This document shows positions 1 through 10,606 of a stretch of 43,916 nucleotides of DNA, in pieces (position 1 is the stretch's first letter; the number at the start of each line of letters is the position of its first letter). The position numbers and the translations under genes are program-made. The stretch comes from Zygnema cylindricum. Its lineage: Eukaryota > Streptophyta > Zygnematophyceae > Zygnematales > Zygnemataceae. The stretch is taken from assembly GCA_037447655.1 (NCBI GenBank), contig JBBHKE010000996.1:64001-107916 (forward strand). Direction: 5' to 3'. The notes below the pieces were generated by a model. The model saw only the letters and a list, made by a program, of their open reading frames with translations, was not told the DNA's origin and did not search any database.

Positions 1-103
1 ACGAAATACAGGATACATTCTTTCAGGTGCGTGGATAGAATACAGTCACACAGCAATCAAAATTTGCATCATAAAGGATATTCGTATCGTGCGCTTTGCT
101 CAC

Positions 104-529
104 CGTTGAAACCATCCACAAGCGAACATATGATTTCTTTTGTGTGGGCTTCATAAACTTCTATTGTTGACGCCTGTGGTACAAACACGTTATCTGGAAG
201 CATTACAAACAGTCAGAATTGATAGAAAAGCTCAATAGAACAAGAAAAAAAAATAGGTTTTACGTTCTATAATTGAACAAATGAGGTTTTGATTGGACAA
301 CTGTAAGGAAACAGCGACAATGACTAAGGAACCTATCTCCATTTGAGTCTGTCCGTACATCAATAGAAGCAGTCGAGCACATACCGAAGGAAAATGATTG
401 GCTAGAAATTGGAATTCCAGATTGGGAGCAGAGGGATATCGTGTTCGACTCCACTTTCCAGGGACTCGGAGGAAACAACTCATTTTTTGCCAGTGGCCTG
501 ATCCTAACAGAGAGTGAAATCTTTTCCAT
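104..529 (-). CDS. Kinesin motor protein, KIN-7-like, 5' end only (two exons)
   Basis: N-terminus of a kinesin motor domain, an ATP-driven microtubule motor. Exon 1 is 385-529: it starts at the ATG at 527-529 and encodes 48 residues beginning MEKISLSVRIRPLAKNE, the first beta strand of the motor, with the W-K-V-E and SFSF segments typical of the family. It ends in phase 1 at a donor reading G|GTATGTG. Exon 2 is 104-193, after a CAG acceptor; the split codon becomes Asp and the read-through is FDNVFVPQAS, then EVYE and GFN, which align with the F-D-x-V-F, V-Y-E and G-F-N-G blocks of kinesins. It ends at G|GTGAGC. Intron 1 is 191 nt (194-384). Positions 1-103 look like intron 2; the P-loop exon lies outside the window. 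The closest type I know is plant KIN-7 (CENP-E-like, At KIN-7N group), but subfamily is inferred from about 77 residues. An in-frame upstream ATG at 610 would add 27 residues unlike any kinesin, so 529 is preferred. Confidence 0.85.
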
Positions 530-983
530 TTCCACAACAGCATATGAAGACCAAACTGTTGGAAAAATCACAAAAATAGTAATCACTTTTTTCTTTAAAG
601 TGCACCACAATTAGACTTTCCTTTGAGAAAGCTCAATGACCTTTCCTTTTTTAGCGTTTAGAAGAAATACGAGTGAATGAGTATGAAATGTTCTACTATG
701 CCACGGTGGTAGAAAAAAATTATCATCTCAAGTGAATAAAATTTGCAATACACTGGAGGGAAAGTCTCACTGTCTCTCTACTCTCTCTCTCTTGCTCTCT
801 CTCTCTCTCTCTCTCTCGCGGAAGGCTGCCTGAGTCGTGAGCCATCACTTGCTGCGCCACTCCTGTTCAAACATTCCAACGGCTCTCCGAGAATTCAGGA
901 TTCGAATGTGTCTTCTTCTTGTGCTCTCGAGTATCAACGATGACGTCCCTATATCGCAATGATTTTCTATTTGATATATTGGG
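530..983. other. Upstream region of the kinesin gene with a CT microsatellite
   Basis: Probable 5' UTR and promoter side of the minus-strand kinesin. No convincing TATA box was found. It contains a CT/CTCTCG-type simple repeat at about 774-817. Short open frames here are products of that repeat and encode nothing recognisable. Confidence 0.5.
774..817. repeat. CT dinucleotide microsatellite
   Basis: Nearly pure CT run with one TTG interruption, read directly from the sequence. Confidence 0.9.
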
Positions 984-1327
984 CCAAAAATAGGTCCATA
1001 TCGATTATCGGTAAGAGGCTACCAATATAAAACACTGGGAATTACACAATACAATATTACCAGCGTTACTGTCAACAATCACAATAATCAGTCATTAATT
1101 CGTTGAATATGTACAATTATTAAATTACACTAGGGTACACAAGTAAACGCGTAATTGTGACTACCTTTTACGATATTTTGTCCTTCACAACCCTCTTTGT
1201 CAACAATAGGTAATTACACAATAAACGATTAATGGGGTTTCTAGTAGCAAACATTGTAATCGTACATAATTTTTTGTATTGTGTATCGAGGGCCCCCTGC
1301 CGATACTCGATATATACCTATTTTTGG
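984..1327. mobile_element. Small inverted-repeat (MITE-like) element, TATCGATTATCGG family
   Basis: The 28 bases at 984-1011 and the reverse complement of 1300-1327 match at 25 positions. The interior (about 290 bp) is AT-rich and non-coding, with several TAATTACAC-like motifs. The end sequence, AAAATAGGTCCATATCG followed by ATTATCGG, recurs at 12653-12680 as AAAAAAGGCCCATATCG followed by GTTATCGG, so this is a dispersed family. No target-site duplication could be fixed. It may be a non-autonomous DNA transposon or a palindromic repeat. Confidence 0.55.
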
Positions 1328-1679
1328 ATACAGAAAATCGATGTATCATCTCGATACATTGAGAAAGTCAATATCACATAGGTGTAACGGCACGATATAC
1401 CGATCTAATTAGAACGAGATATATCGAAGCGACATTGGGTTTCCAAAACAATTTCAGCGCAAGGTGTCTCCGGGTGTTTCTTCCGTACATATTTCCGTAC
1501 TTTATTCCTGTACTACAACTGTACAAACCCCAAAAAAATGCGCCACAGAAATACATAGTAAAACTACAAGGTTTCGTTAAATGGGCCCACCCCCCTAATA
1601 TCGATACAAAACCTTATTGTATTTTTTCCTCCATGGACATCGATATAAAAGTGGTCCACTGAAAACAGTAATAGCACAT

Positions 1680-1717
<38 letters not shown>

Positions 1718-1774
1718 TATAAGTATATATATACATATATATAAATACACAATAAATATGCCCTCCACCTCCCC
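1328..1774. other. Intergenic, TATCGATA-rich, with a TA microsatellite
   Basis: No gene recognised. Several ATCGATA and TATCG words continue the flavour of the preceding inverted-repeat element. A TA/TATG simple repeat occupies about 1679-1745. Confidence 0.6.
1679..1745. repeat. TA microsatellite with ATG/AAG interruptions
   Basis: Alternating TA with a few G and C interruptions, read directly. Confidence 0.9.
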
Positions 1775-3890
1775 TTGTCCCACATTTATTCAAACCCGGC
1801 GGACATTGCTCCTTCACACCTTCTTCTTATGTTCTCTCTTTGGGTGCTAGTCCTTCCAGGTCGTGGAGGGGGCAATGTGGCTAAAGAAACTATGGCCTGT
1901 TGTCGTCGATTCCTTCGTGGTGATTGGAAGGCCCTCCACGCCAAGCATGAGGATCGGGTATCGAGCACCTCTTTCATACTTCGGCCACCTAGGCCATCGG
2001 ATGTCCCGACCTCTTATCGTCGAGCAATTAACCTAGGCCGTGTTGGTGAGCTTTCTCGAGCTGTCGAGGGGCCACTCGGGTACAATGAATGAGTTGTTTC
2101 GTGATGTTTTGCCATCTGAATCGGGTGCCCGAGGGTTCGATGTGTTCTTTCGAGTATGTTCTCTTTTTGCTAGTGGGGATGTTCCCCCTCGGATTTGTGA
2201 TCTACTCAGGGCGTCCCGCCTTGTGGCAGTTGCCCAACCTAATGGTGAGATCCGCCCTATCGCCGTGGGAGAGGTATTATATAGATTGGTGGATCGTGCG
2301 ATATGTCTCCAACTCTAACCAACTTTCCATGATTATTTTTCTCCTCGTCAGTTTGGAGTGACAACGAGAGGGGGTTGTGAGGCCGTGGTCCACGGGATTC
2401 AGACTTTGTTGGATGTACATCCGGATTGGTTGGTCCTTCAGGTCGACGTTTCCAATGCCTTTAATACGGTGGATCGCAACATGATTTTTTCAGAGCTTAT
2501 GGCGGCTCCATGTCCGAATGTCCAATTATTCCCCTTTGTGAGGGCTTTCTATTCTTTGACAAGCAGCCTTTCCTTCTTGGCCGATGGTGATCTCATTCCT
2601 CTCTCCTTTGCTACTGGCACTCGCCAAGGCGACCCTCTCGGCGGACCTTTGTTTTTGCCCTGGCCCATTACCGAGCCCTTCGTGCCTCCGCAGCCGTATT
2701 CCTTTCTTGCATTTTCCCTTCCGTTGCATATGATACGCACATTATAGGGCCCAAGGAACAAGTCGTGTTGGCATATGATTTTTTCAAGGAATGTTTAGCT
2801 GAACTCAACCTTTCAGTCTAGCCGTCGAAGTGTGTTATTTGGTTCCTCACAATATTCCACTTTCGTTTACTCCCCCTCTTGGTTTTCAAACCCCTTCTTC
2901 CTCCGATGGCATTCGGGTGCTTGGTTGCCCCATTGGTTCGGATACTTTCGTGACCCAATTCCTTCATGATGCTTTACAGAAAGATTTGGCCTAAGTGGAC
3001 AATCTTCCTCACCTTCCCGATCCCCAAGTTACTTTTGCCTTGTTAACCAAGTGTTTTCCCCACTGCCCTTCTTACCTTAATCGTACTTCCCCTCCCACTC
3101 CGACATTTATCTCCTCTCTCTCGGCTTTTGACAATCACTTCATGGACGTCCTCCACACTCTGTTAGGTCGTGGGGCTTTTGATCGCGAGTGTGGGCCATC
3201 GGCCCGCATTCAGGCATCCCTCTCGTCTCTACTGGGGGGTTCGGTCTATTATCCACTGCTCATGTTACTCCCGCTGCTTATTTGGGAAGTTGGTGTATTA
3301 TTGCCTCCACTCCTGTTTCACATTTCTAGGTTGGGGACACCCTTGTTCTAGCTACTGTTATCCCCCGGGTTTCAGACGGTGTGTTTGCCTTCGAGTGATC
3401 TCTATTGGACGCGTCGCGTTCTCTTCCTCCCCATGTCCTAGTGGATGTGCCGATTTTCTCCACCCTTGTTACAAAATCTGTTGAGCGTGTCAAGGAATCG
3501 ATTCTGATCGGGTTTTCGCCGCCATTAAATCCGACCTTCTCAAGGCGCTTCCCTCCGTTTCTTCGCGTGCCCGTCTTCTCTCTTGTGGTGGACCTGGTTC
3601 TGGGTCCTGGCTTTTGGCTACACTGATATTTTCCACTCTCCGATTCTCACCGACTCAGTTCACCACCGCCCTTCGGTTTCGCCTTGGCCTCCCCCATCCT
3701 CCTTTACTTGGCTCTCTTGTTTGTGCATGTGGTCGCCTCTTGGGGCTCGATGGTATCCACTTGCTTCGTTGCTCCCATGGGGGAGATTTGATCCAAGCGC
3801 ACTACACTATTTGCGATGCCGTTGCGACTATTGTTGTTCTTTGGTCTAAAATAGACCGCAGAAGCAACCCAAACTATCATGCAAGAAGCT
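1775..3890 (+). pseudogene. Decayed non-LTR (LINE-type) retrotransposon, reverse transcriptase region
   Basis: Reading frames on the plus strand switch repeatedly but together follow a LINE-type reverse transcriptase. Visible blocks: FLRGDWKALHA (about 1905-1940); GEIRPIAVGEVLYRLVDRA (about 2248-2304); QVDVSNAFNTVDR (about 2440-2478), the RT palm motif A; and GTRQGDPLGGPLF (about 2617-2655), motif B. A T-run near 2650 shifts the frame. The catalytic motif C region (about 2723-2740) reads VAYDTHI, so two residues including one catalytic Asp are missing. A stop interrupts it at 2821. The C-terminal part carries G-x-RVLGCPIGSD (about 2910) and a Cys/His block C-A-C-G-RLLGLDG-x-HLLRC (about 3722-3772) with H-x-T-I-C-D-A-V after it, a layout I associate with the tails of protist and algal LINEs. 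It cannot encode an active enzyme. The N-terminal part and 3' end are not defined. Confidence 0.7.
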
Positions 3891-3989
3891 AAGCAAAGCT
3901 AGGTTAATGAAAAATCATTTGAAATGCATCCTCCATATGCGTACACAGACGCAACAAACAACAACATTTAGGGTTTCATGGAATATCTT

Positions 3990-4166
3990 ACCCGAAACCG
4001 ACCGTTTTTTTTTTCAAAATCTGAGTAACCGAAGCCCGACCGAGTTTTGTCACGCTCCAATATTGTTAACCGTTAACCGGTCGTCGTTTACAAAAAAAAA
4101 AAAAAACAGAAACTCGATTTCTAGCTACTAACCGTGCCCGCCCGTAACCGAAAAGGAACAAAATTA
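3990..4166 (+). mobile_element. Partial copy of the 32 kb hAT-type element
   Basis: About 175 bp closely match 32091-32268: both start ACCCGAAACCGACCG, contain a T-run, CAAAATCTGAGTAAC, GTTTTGTCAC, an A-run and end near ACAAAATTA. No inverted repeat or target duplication is evident here, so this is a truncated relic of the family defined at 32062-32746. Its right end lies about 30 bp from the gypsy LTR. Confidence 0.7.
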
Positions 4167-4197
4167 CAACGCTAATTGTTATTAACGTTAAACATTT

Positions 4198-5170
4198 TGT
4201 AACAGTAATAGCAGATCGAACTTGTTTATAAAGGGGTATTTAAGTGTTATGATTATAGAGTACTAAATTTGATACACGTCCGCGAAAGAATCACGCTATT
4301 TGGAGTTATACTTTAAAAGTTATAGCGATGGGTGTATTTAGGTTACAGCGTGGGGTCTAAATAACAATTGGGTATCATTGAAACGGGTTAAGGGTCAAAT
4401 TAGTACAGAAATTACGCGTGTACGTTTCATAAAGTTCTAAAGAAACGTTTAGTATGCACGGTTGTTCGTTTCGTACAAATTTTAGTACGAAACGTCACTT
4501 TCACTTAAGGGAATTTCGTAGGAAGTTTCGCGTGCGAAATTTGTTACACACGATCGTGCGAAGTCGAGTTTCGTTTGGCGCGCAATTTTGCACGTAAATG
4601 TTACGTAGTGAAACGTAACATTTGATTGGTTAGTAAAGTGCTAAGTAGTTAGTAAGAGATTTCGCACGTTTTTGCATTGGTCAGTCTGAGTCTTTGTTGA
4701 TCAATGATTGACCCAGGTAAAAGCCTGTTAAAACGGAGCATGCATAGACTCTGGCCTGGCGAGTCCAGAGCGATGATGGATAAATAGTGAAGTGTAAGAG
4801 GAGAGTAGACATCTTTTCTTTTGGGAAAAGTTTGTGGAAATTCCGGCTGATGTTGGTCCTAAGCGATTAATACCAAATTGGAGAAAAATGCATTTTGCAT
4901 TGAAATCTCTTATTAACTAAATAGTGTTTTAGTAGTTATGAGATAGAATTATTAAGAGTGGAGAGTAGTGGAAAACACTTTAATAAGAAGGTTGAGCCAC
5001 GAGGGCAAGAGACCAAGCTAATTTTATGTGGACAAAAGCTTCTTCTAATTTAAAGTTTATCTTTATGTGAGTGTTGTCCAATGTGGATGTGTATTTTCCA
5101 ATGTGTGGAATGTGTGGTTGGGATTGTTTGTAGTAATGGGATTTTATGAGAGGTAGGAGATCCGGTTACA
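4198..5170 (+). repeat. 5' LTR of the gypsy element
   Basis: 973 bp, TG...CA bounded. It contains a 10-bp perfect stem (CGTTTCGTAC / GTACGAAACG at 4467-4494) and several GTACG and CGTGCG palindromes. The boundary is fixed by the 3' copy at 11061 and by the primer site two bases downstream. Confidence 0.92.
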
Positions 5171-5172
5171 TA

Positions 5173-5184
5173 TGGTATCAAAGC
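5173..5184 (+). other. Primer-binding site, initiator-Met tRNA type
   Basis: TGGTATCAAAGC lies two bases after the LTR. It matches the plant consensus TGGTATCAGAGC, complementary to the 3' end of tRNA-iMet, at 11 of 12 positions. Confidence 0.85.
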
Positions 5185-5943
5185 TTTGGTTAGAATGCAG
5201 GGAGAAGTTTGCTCACCCGAAAATCGTTTGCCGTGACCGGTGAGGGTGCTCTAACCTGTGTCGGTAGAACCACAATGTGAAGTGGTTAGGGGATTGGAGG
5301 GAAACTAAGTGACCACGCTGCCAGCTGCCGCTGGTTAGATGTGGGGCGTGCTTAGGTCCTAAGGACTCAGGCGCGGTGGGCAGTGTAGCCACCGCTGAAG
5401 CTCACTCCAAATACCTAGAGGCCAAACAAACTTGCCTTCTCCTAGCAATGATTCATGTGTAGAGGGAGGGTTTGAAGCCATAAAGGGTGAGGATGTGAGG
5501 ATTATAGGACAAAAGATCCTGATGTAGTGGGAAATGGGAAATTTGCTAATGGATGAGAAAGAAAGTGGAGTACTTTATTTCTTCAAGAGCAATCTAGAAA
5601 TGACTCAAAAATTTTCAAACCCTAAATTGCTACCTTTGATTAATTTCAATTTTGCTGATGCAAAATTTATGGTTAAATCTTACATTTGAGAGCTTTCAAT
5701 TTTGCTATTGTAAAATTTGTGGGGAAATTCTTACCTTATGTTTCAATGTTGGGAAATTGAAAATATGAATTTGTACTAACTTACTGTCAATGTCTTTTTA
5801 ATTTCTCAGATCTTGATCTTTTCAGAGGATTTGTTAAGGAGAAGAAATCTTGGATTGGAGCAATCTGAGGACTTCAAATCTTCATCAAATTTCATTGGGA
5901 AATTATACTCTATCTTTCTTTTGCTTGATTTTATTGTGTGATA
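5185..5943 (+). other. Untranslated leader of the gypsy element
   Basis: About 760 bp between primer site and gag ATG, AT-rich towards the end, with no conserved coding frame seen. Confidence 0.7.
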
Positions 5944-7258
5944 ATGGCAAATTTTGCACGCAAACGTGAAATGGAGAATGCGTTGAATGTGTTGAAGAAG
6001 CGGACTGCGAAATTGGTCAAAAGATTTAATAATCATGCTGCCGCTGTGGATGAAACCATTATCGAATTGAAAAGTGAATTGAATGTTGTTAAAGAAAATG
6101 GAAATGTTTCAAATGAGAAATTAGATGAACTTATTAACTTAATTCAGACCAAGAATGATATGAATGACCAACAGGGTGAGAGTAGTAAAAGAAATGCCAG
6201 TTTTAGGGAGGATGATCATGATAGACCTAAGAAGATAAGGGATCTGAAATTGTCTATTAGTGAGGCACCATCGTTTGATGGCAAGAGGATCAATGAGTTG
6301 GATGCCTGGATTTTTCATTTGGAGTATTATTTGGAGTCTAAAAATTGCGATCGTGATGATTACACTTCTTTTGCTGTTAGCTGTCTGAAGGGCGATGCTC
6401 AGATTTGGTATTATACTCAGAGAAGGTCTAAATTGATTCCTGATAATGCTGATTGGGAAACTTTTAAAACCGCGATCAAATCGCGTTTCTTGTCTGTCAC
6501 TTTTAAATCCAGAATGGAAGAAAAGTAGTTAAATTGTAAGCAGACTGGATCTGTGAAAGATTATATTGTGGAATTTATCTCATCTAGCATTCATGTCATA
6601 GGTTTGACTTATGAAATGGCTAAATTTCATTTTTTGAACTATTTGAATCTTATACTGAAATCAGAACTAAAACATTAAAAATTTAATAATTTGAAGAAAT
6701 TACAAGATAAGTCATTGGAATTAGAGGATTGGTTGGGGTATAATCGGGAAACTAGATCACTTAGGGGTAATTTGAATGAAGTATCAGAGTGGGATGAGGA
6801 GGAATTTGTTGAAGAGGGTCTGAATGCTGGTTTGGTGAATAGGCAAAATATCTTCAGGGGAAATCAAAAGGGTGGACATAGTGTTAATGCTGGAAATAAG
6901 TTTAACAATAGAGGGGGGTACATTAAAAGTCCTAAACCAAACATTAATGCCCAGAAGCATAACCTAACCATCCCCACAAGCTCTATTTGTTAGAAAAAGG
7001 TCATAAAACATTTGAGTGTGCACAACTGAAAAAGATTAACTATTATAACTGTGGAGAGGAGGGACATTTTAATAGAGAGTGCATAAATCCCAAAAAGAAA
7101 GTCACTTGTTTCAAATGCGGAGGTCCAGATCATTACTTTAAAGACTATACAGATAAAGGTTCTCTCAAAACAGCCGAAGTAAATGAAGGTCTCCAAGAGG
7201 ATATTGCATTATACCTAGTTGAGAAGGAAGCCCAGGATGTGGGAAACGGAAAGAACTA
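5944..7258 (+). pseudogene. Gypsy gag (capsid and nucleocapsid), interrupted
   Basis: Starts at ATG 5944 (MANFARKREMENALN) with a predicted coiled-coil N-terminus, then a retrotransposon-gag capsid region (about 6250-6660: FDGKRINELDAWIFHLEYYL, then CLKGDAQIWYY and GSVKDYIVEF). In-frame stops occur at 6526 (TAG) and near 6676 (TAA), and a frame change near 6990. Two nucleocapsid CCHC knuckles follow at about 7041-7082 and 7107-7148, but each has lost one Cys: the first Cys of knuckle 1 is Tyr (TAT at 7041-7043) and the last Cys of knuckle 2 is Tyr (TAT at 7146-7148). Both are single G-to-A changes. It would package element RNA if intact; it is clearly defective. Confidence 0.88.
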
Positions 7259-7261
7259 ACT

Positions 7262-8010
7262 GATAGTCCTCAGTTGAGTCAACCGGATCCAGAAGTTAAA
7301 GAGACAACTTTGGAGGGCAAATTAATGAATGGAAAAGTTAGGATAGCTGAATTTATTATGATTCTCAATACACTGCATAGTTTAAAGAATCCTTCTGATG
7401 AAATTCTCAACAACAGACCTATGTTAAGATAGTTAAGTAATGATGACACTAGACACAATTTGATTAGATTCGAGTCATTAGTGGAAGAAAAACTGTTGAG
7501 AGTAATGGTTGATTCAGGTGCCACAAATAATTTTATTTAATATAAGTTTGTAGAGGAAAATAAAATTCCTACTGTCATAAGGGAAAAGCTTTCACATGTT
7601 CAAGTGGCAAATGGTAATAAGTCGACATTAGACTTACAAACTGACACGATAGAAGTTGATATCTTGGGTCATAAAATGAAAGTTGTGTGTGAAATAATGA
7701 ATTTGGGAAGTGAAGAACTAATTTTGGGAAAGCCTTGGTTAACTGAACACAATCCTCAAATTAATTGGGAAATTAACACCTTGAAAGTGAAGTCTGAAAA
7801 CGGTTGGAAGGTTTTGCATGCATTATCTCCTAAGAAATTGCATAGGAATCATATAAATAACATAACCAGATTGGGAGTGGAAGGTTTGATTCTGCTAAAC
7901 AATTTAAAATGCACTTAAAAGATAAAACAAATCATGCTTTCTTGTTATTAGTAACAATTTAAAAAGCACTTAAAAGATAAAACAAATCATGCTTTATTGT
8001 TATTAGTAAC
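7262..8010 (+). pseudogene. Gypsy aspartic protease region, interrupted
   Basis: The protease active-site block V-D-S-G-A-T-N-N-F-I is intact (DSGA at 7511-7522) and is followed by a stop at about 7537. The later protease fold segment, M-N-L-G-S-E-E-L-I-L-G-K-P-W-L, is readable at about 7697-7742, matching the I-L-G-x-x-W-L end of retropepsin-like domains. A stop precedes it at about 7431. Downstream, 55 bp are duplicated in tandem (7900-7954 and 7955-8009), which breaks the frame because 55 is not a multiple of three. The enzyme would cleave the element polyprotein. Confidence 0.82.
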
Positions 8011-9545
8011 TGAGGCAGCTACTGATGAAAGGGGGGGAGAAAACACTAACATTGATGTCATCCCTAAATCAAACACCAATAAAACTTTCGAAAAACAAAA
8101 ATCTGATTTTGTAACTGACATTAATACATATGATGCTGCTTTTAAAGATTTTATTTTTGAGTTTAGAGATGTTTTCCCAAATGACTTACCCTCAAGGAGG
8201 CCACCTTCCCGAGATGTAGAACATGTTATTAACCTTGAACCTGGATGTAATCCTCCTGTCACAAAAATTTATTAGCACAGTTTCTTTGAGCAAGAGGAGT
8301 TAAAGAAACAGATCAAAGAACTCCTAGAGAAAAGACATATTCAACCCAGCAAATCACCGTACGGGGCACCAGTTCTCTTCGTCAAAAAGAAGGACGGAAC
8401 GTTGAGAATGTGTGTCGATTATCGTAGTCTGAACAAGATAACGGTGAAGGATAAGTATCCGTTACCTTTAATTTATGATTTGATAAATCATTCTAAAGGT
8501 GCTAAATTATTTTCGTTGATTGACCTGCGTAGTGGCTTTAATCAGGTGCCAATTAGGATTGAAGATGTTGATAAAACTGCTTTCAGGACTAGGGTGGGTC
8601 ATTTCGAATGGATAGTGATGCCATTCGGCTTAACAAATGCACAGCCTACTTACCAAAGATTAATGTACCAAACCTTTTCAGATTACATAGATGAGTTTGT
8701 CCAAGTGTTTATAGATGATATTTTAGTTTACAGTGAATCTAAAAAACAACATGTAATCCGTTTAAAAAGAGTGTTGGAAAGGTTAATAGAAAGAAAATTA
8801 TATGGAAAATTGTCAAAATTTAGTTTTTTTAAAAGTGAACAATTATTTTTGGGACATATAGTTAGCAGGGAAGGTGTTAAAAAAGATCCATCCAAAAATT
8901 TAGCAATCCAAAATTGGAAACAACCTACTAATGTCACAAAAGTTAGATCCTTTTTGGGATTAGCCACTTTTTACAGGAAATTTATCAGAAACTTCAGTAT
9001 GATCGCCGCACCTTCGACGGATTTACTTCGGGAGAAGGAGACGTTTGTGTGGGGAGTTGATCAGGAGGGAGCATTCGAGGAATTAAAAGGGAAGTTGACC
9101 TCTGTCCCAACACTAGTGTATCCTGACCCTTCCGAGGAATTTGAAATTTTGGTCCCTACAGATGCATCTGATAAAGGTCTACGTGCAGTCATAAGTCAAA
9201 AAGTCGGCAAACACTTTCATCCTATTGCTTTTGAGTCCAAAAAATTGAATGATGCAAAAAAGAACTATACAGCACAGGAAAAGGAATTACTTGCAGTTGT
9301 ACATGCATTGGTGAAATGGCGTTGTTTTTTGCATAATAAAGAATTTACAGTTCACTGTGATAACAAAACACTCACTTATTTACAGAGATTAGGTGATGCA
9401 CAGATTATGACTGGCAGACGAGTTAGGTGGATGCAGAAAGAAACATATTTCAAATTTAATGTCAAACATATTCTTGGGAAGACAAATGTAGTCGCAGACC
9501 CTTTAAGTTGATGTTTTGAAATAAGTGTTATGGTTCAGGGTGAAT
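8011..9545 (+). pseudogene. Gypsy reverse transcriptase and RNase H, nearly open
   Basis: After one stop at 8272-8274 the frame is open to a TGA at 9509-9511. RT blocks in order: [20 protein letters not shown] (about 8350-8410), [21 protein letters not shown] (motif A), and the catalytic FIDD box at 8708-8719, with both Asp present. One conserved stretch before it reads [14 protein letters not shown] where the family usually has N-A-P-A-T-F. RNase H follows (about 9150-9500) with TDAS, EKELLAV and HCDNKTL blocks; an Asp-x-Gly-x-Gly region has decayed to DKGLRA. Another TAA follows at about 9547. The enzyme would copy element RNA into DNA. Confidence 0.9.
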
Positions 9546-9595
9546 AATTTTTAGATACTGTTAGAAATGGTTATAATAAAGATCCTTATTTCGCT

Positions 9596-10606
9596 ATGAT
9601 TTGCAATAATATTTCGGGAGGGAATACTGACCCATTGAATGAGAGGCATGTCAAAAAATTTAGACTAGAGGATGGTTTAGTGTATTTGCAAATTGGGGAT
9701 AGATTATGCATTCCTGAAGTGGGAGAATTAAAAAAACAAATTTTACGGGAAGCTCATGGGCATTTAGGACATCTAGGTCGAGATAAAACTCTTAGTCGAT
9801 TGCAAAGTAGATTATTTTAGCCTGGGATGGTAAATGAGGTGTCAAAACACGTGGAAAGTTGTGTCCCTTGCCAACAGAGTAATCCTAGTACCCAAAAACC
9901 TAAAGGTCTCTTAAAACCTTTGGATATCCTCGAAAGACCGTGGGAATCTGTCAGTATGGATTTTATTGTCAGGTTGCCAGCTACATCTAAAAGAAATAAC
10001 AGTATCATGGTCGTAGTCGATAGGTTCAGTAAAATGGCAATCTTTATCCCTTGCAAAACCACTCATTCGGTTGTAGATATTGCAAAGTTATATTTTGACA
10101 ACGTGGTCAGACATCATGGAGTTCCTCTATCTATAGTCAGTGATAGAGATTCTAAATTTACGTCTTCTTTTTGGAAAGAATTACAGCAAAATTTAGGCTC
10201 TGAATTGAAAATGAGTACCGCTCATCATCCTCAGACAGATGGACAGATGAAACGATGAACCGTACACTAGAGGAAATGCTTAGGACTGTTTGCAATGGAG
10301 TTCAGAACACATGGGAATCTAAATTACCATTAATGGAATTTGCATACAATTCATGTAAACATGTTAGTACAGGATTCTCACCACTTAAAGTTGCATACGG
10401 ATACAAACCTAGAGAAGCATTTGACTTAATAACAGGGGTCACTCAAGAGAATAGAGGTTTTGGAACAGAGTTTTGGGAATACGTTCAAACAGTTTGGAAA
10501 ACTGTCAGGGGAGCATTAGTGGAGACACAAAAGAGGCAAGAATTAAATGCTAACCGCAAACGGGGTGATTGGGTGTTACGCATTGGTGACAAGGTTTAGC
10601 TTTCTA
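9596..10606 (+). pseudogene. Gypsy integrase, frameshifted at the catalytic Glu
   Basis: The N-terminal HHCC zinc domain is visible (H-G-H-L-G-H-L-G-R-D-K-T, then CVPC at about 9870), interrupted by a TAG at 9818-9820 where most relatives have Trp. The catalytic core has its first Asp in MDFIVRLP (about 9957) and the second in SDRDSKF (about 10139). The HPQTDGQ block is present, but a one-base deletion near 10242-10256 shifts the frame exactly where the third acidic residue lies. The following frame resumes as NRTLEEMLR from 10258. A TAG ends this segment near 10600. Confidence 0.9.
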
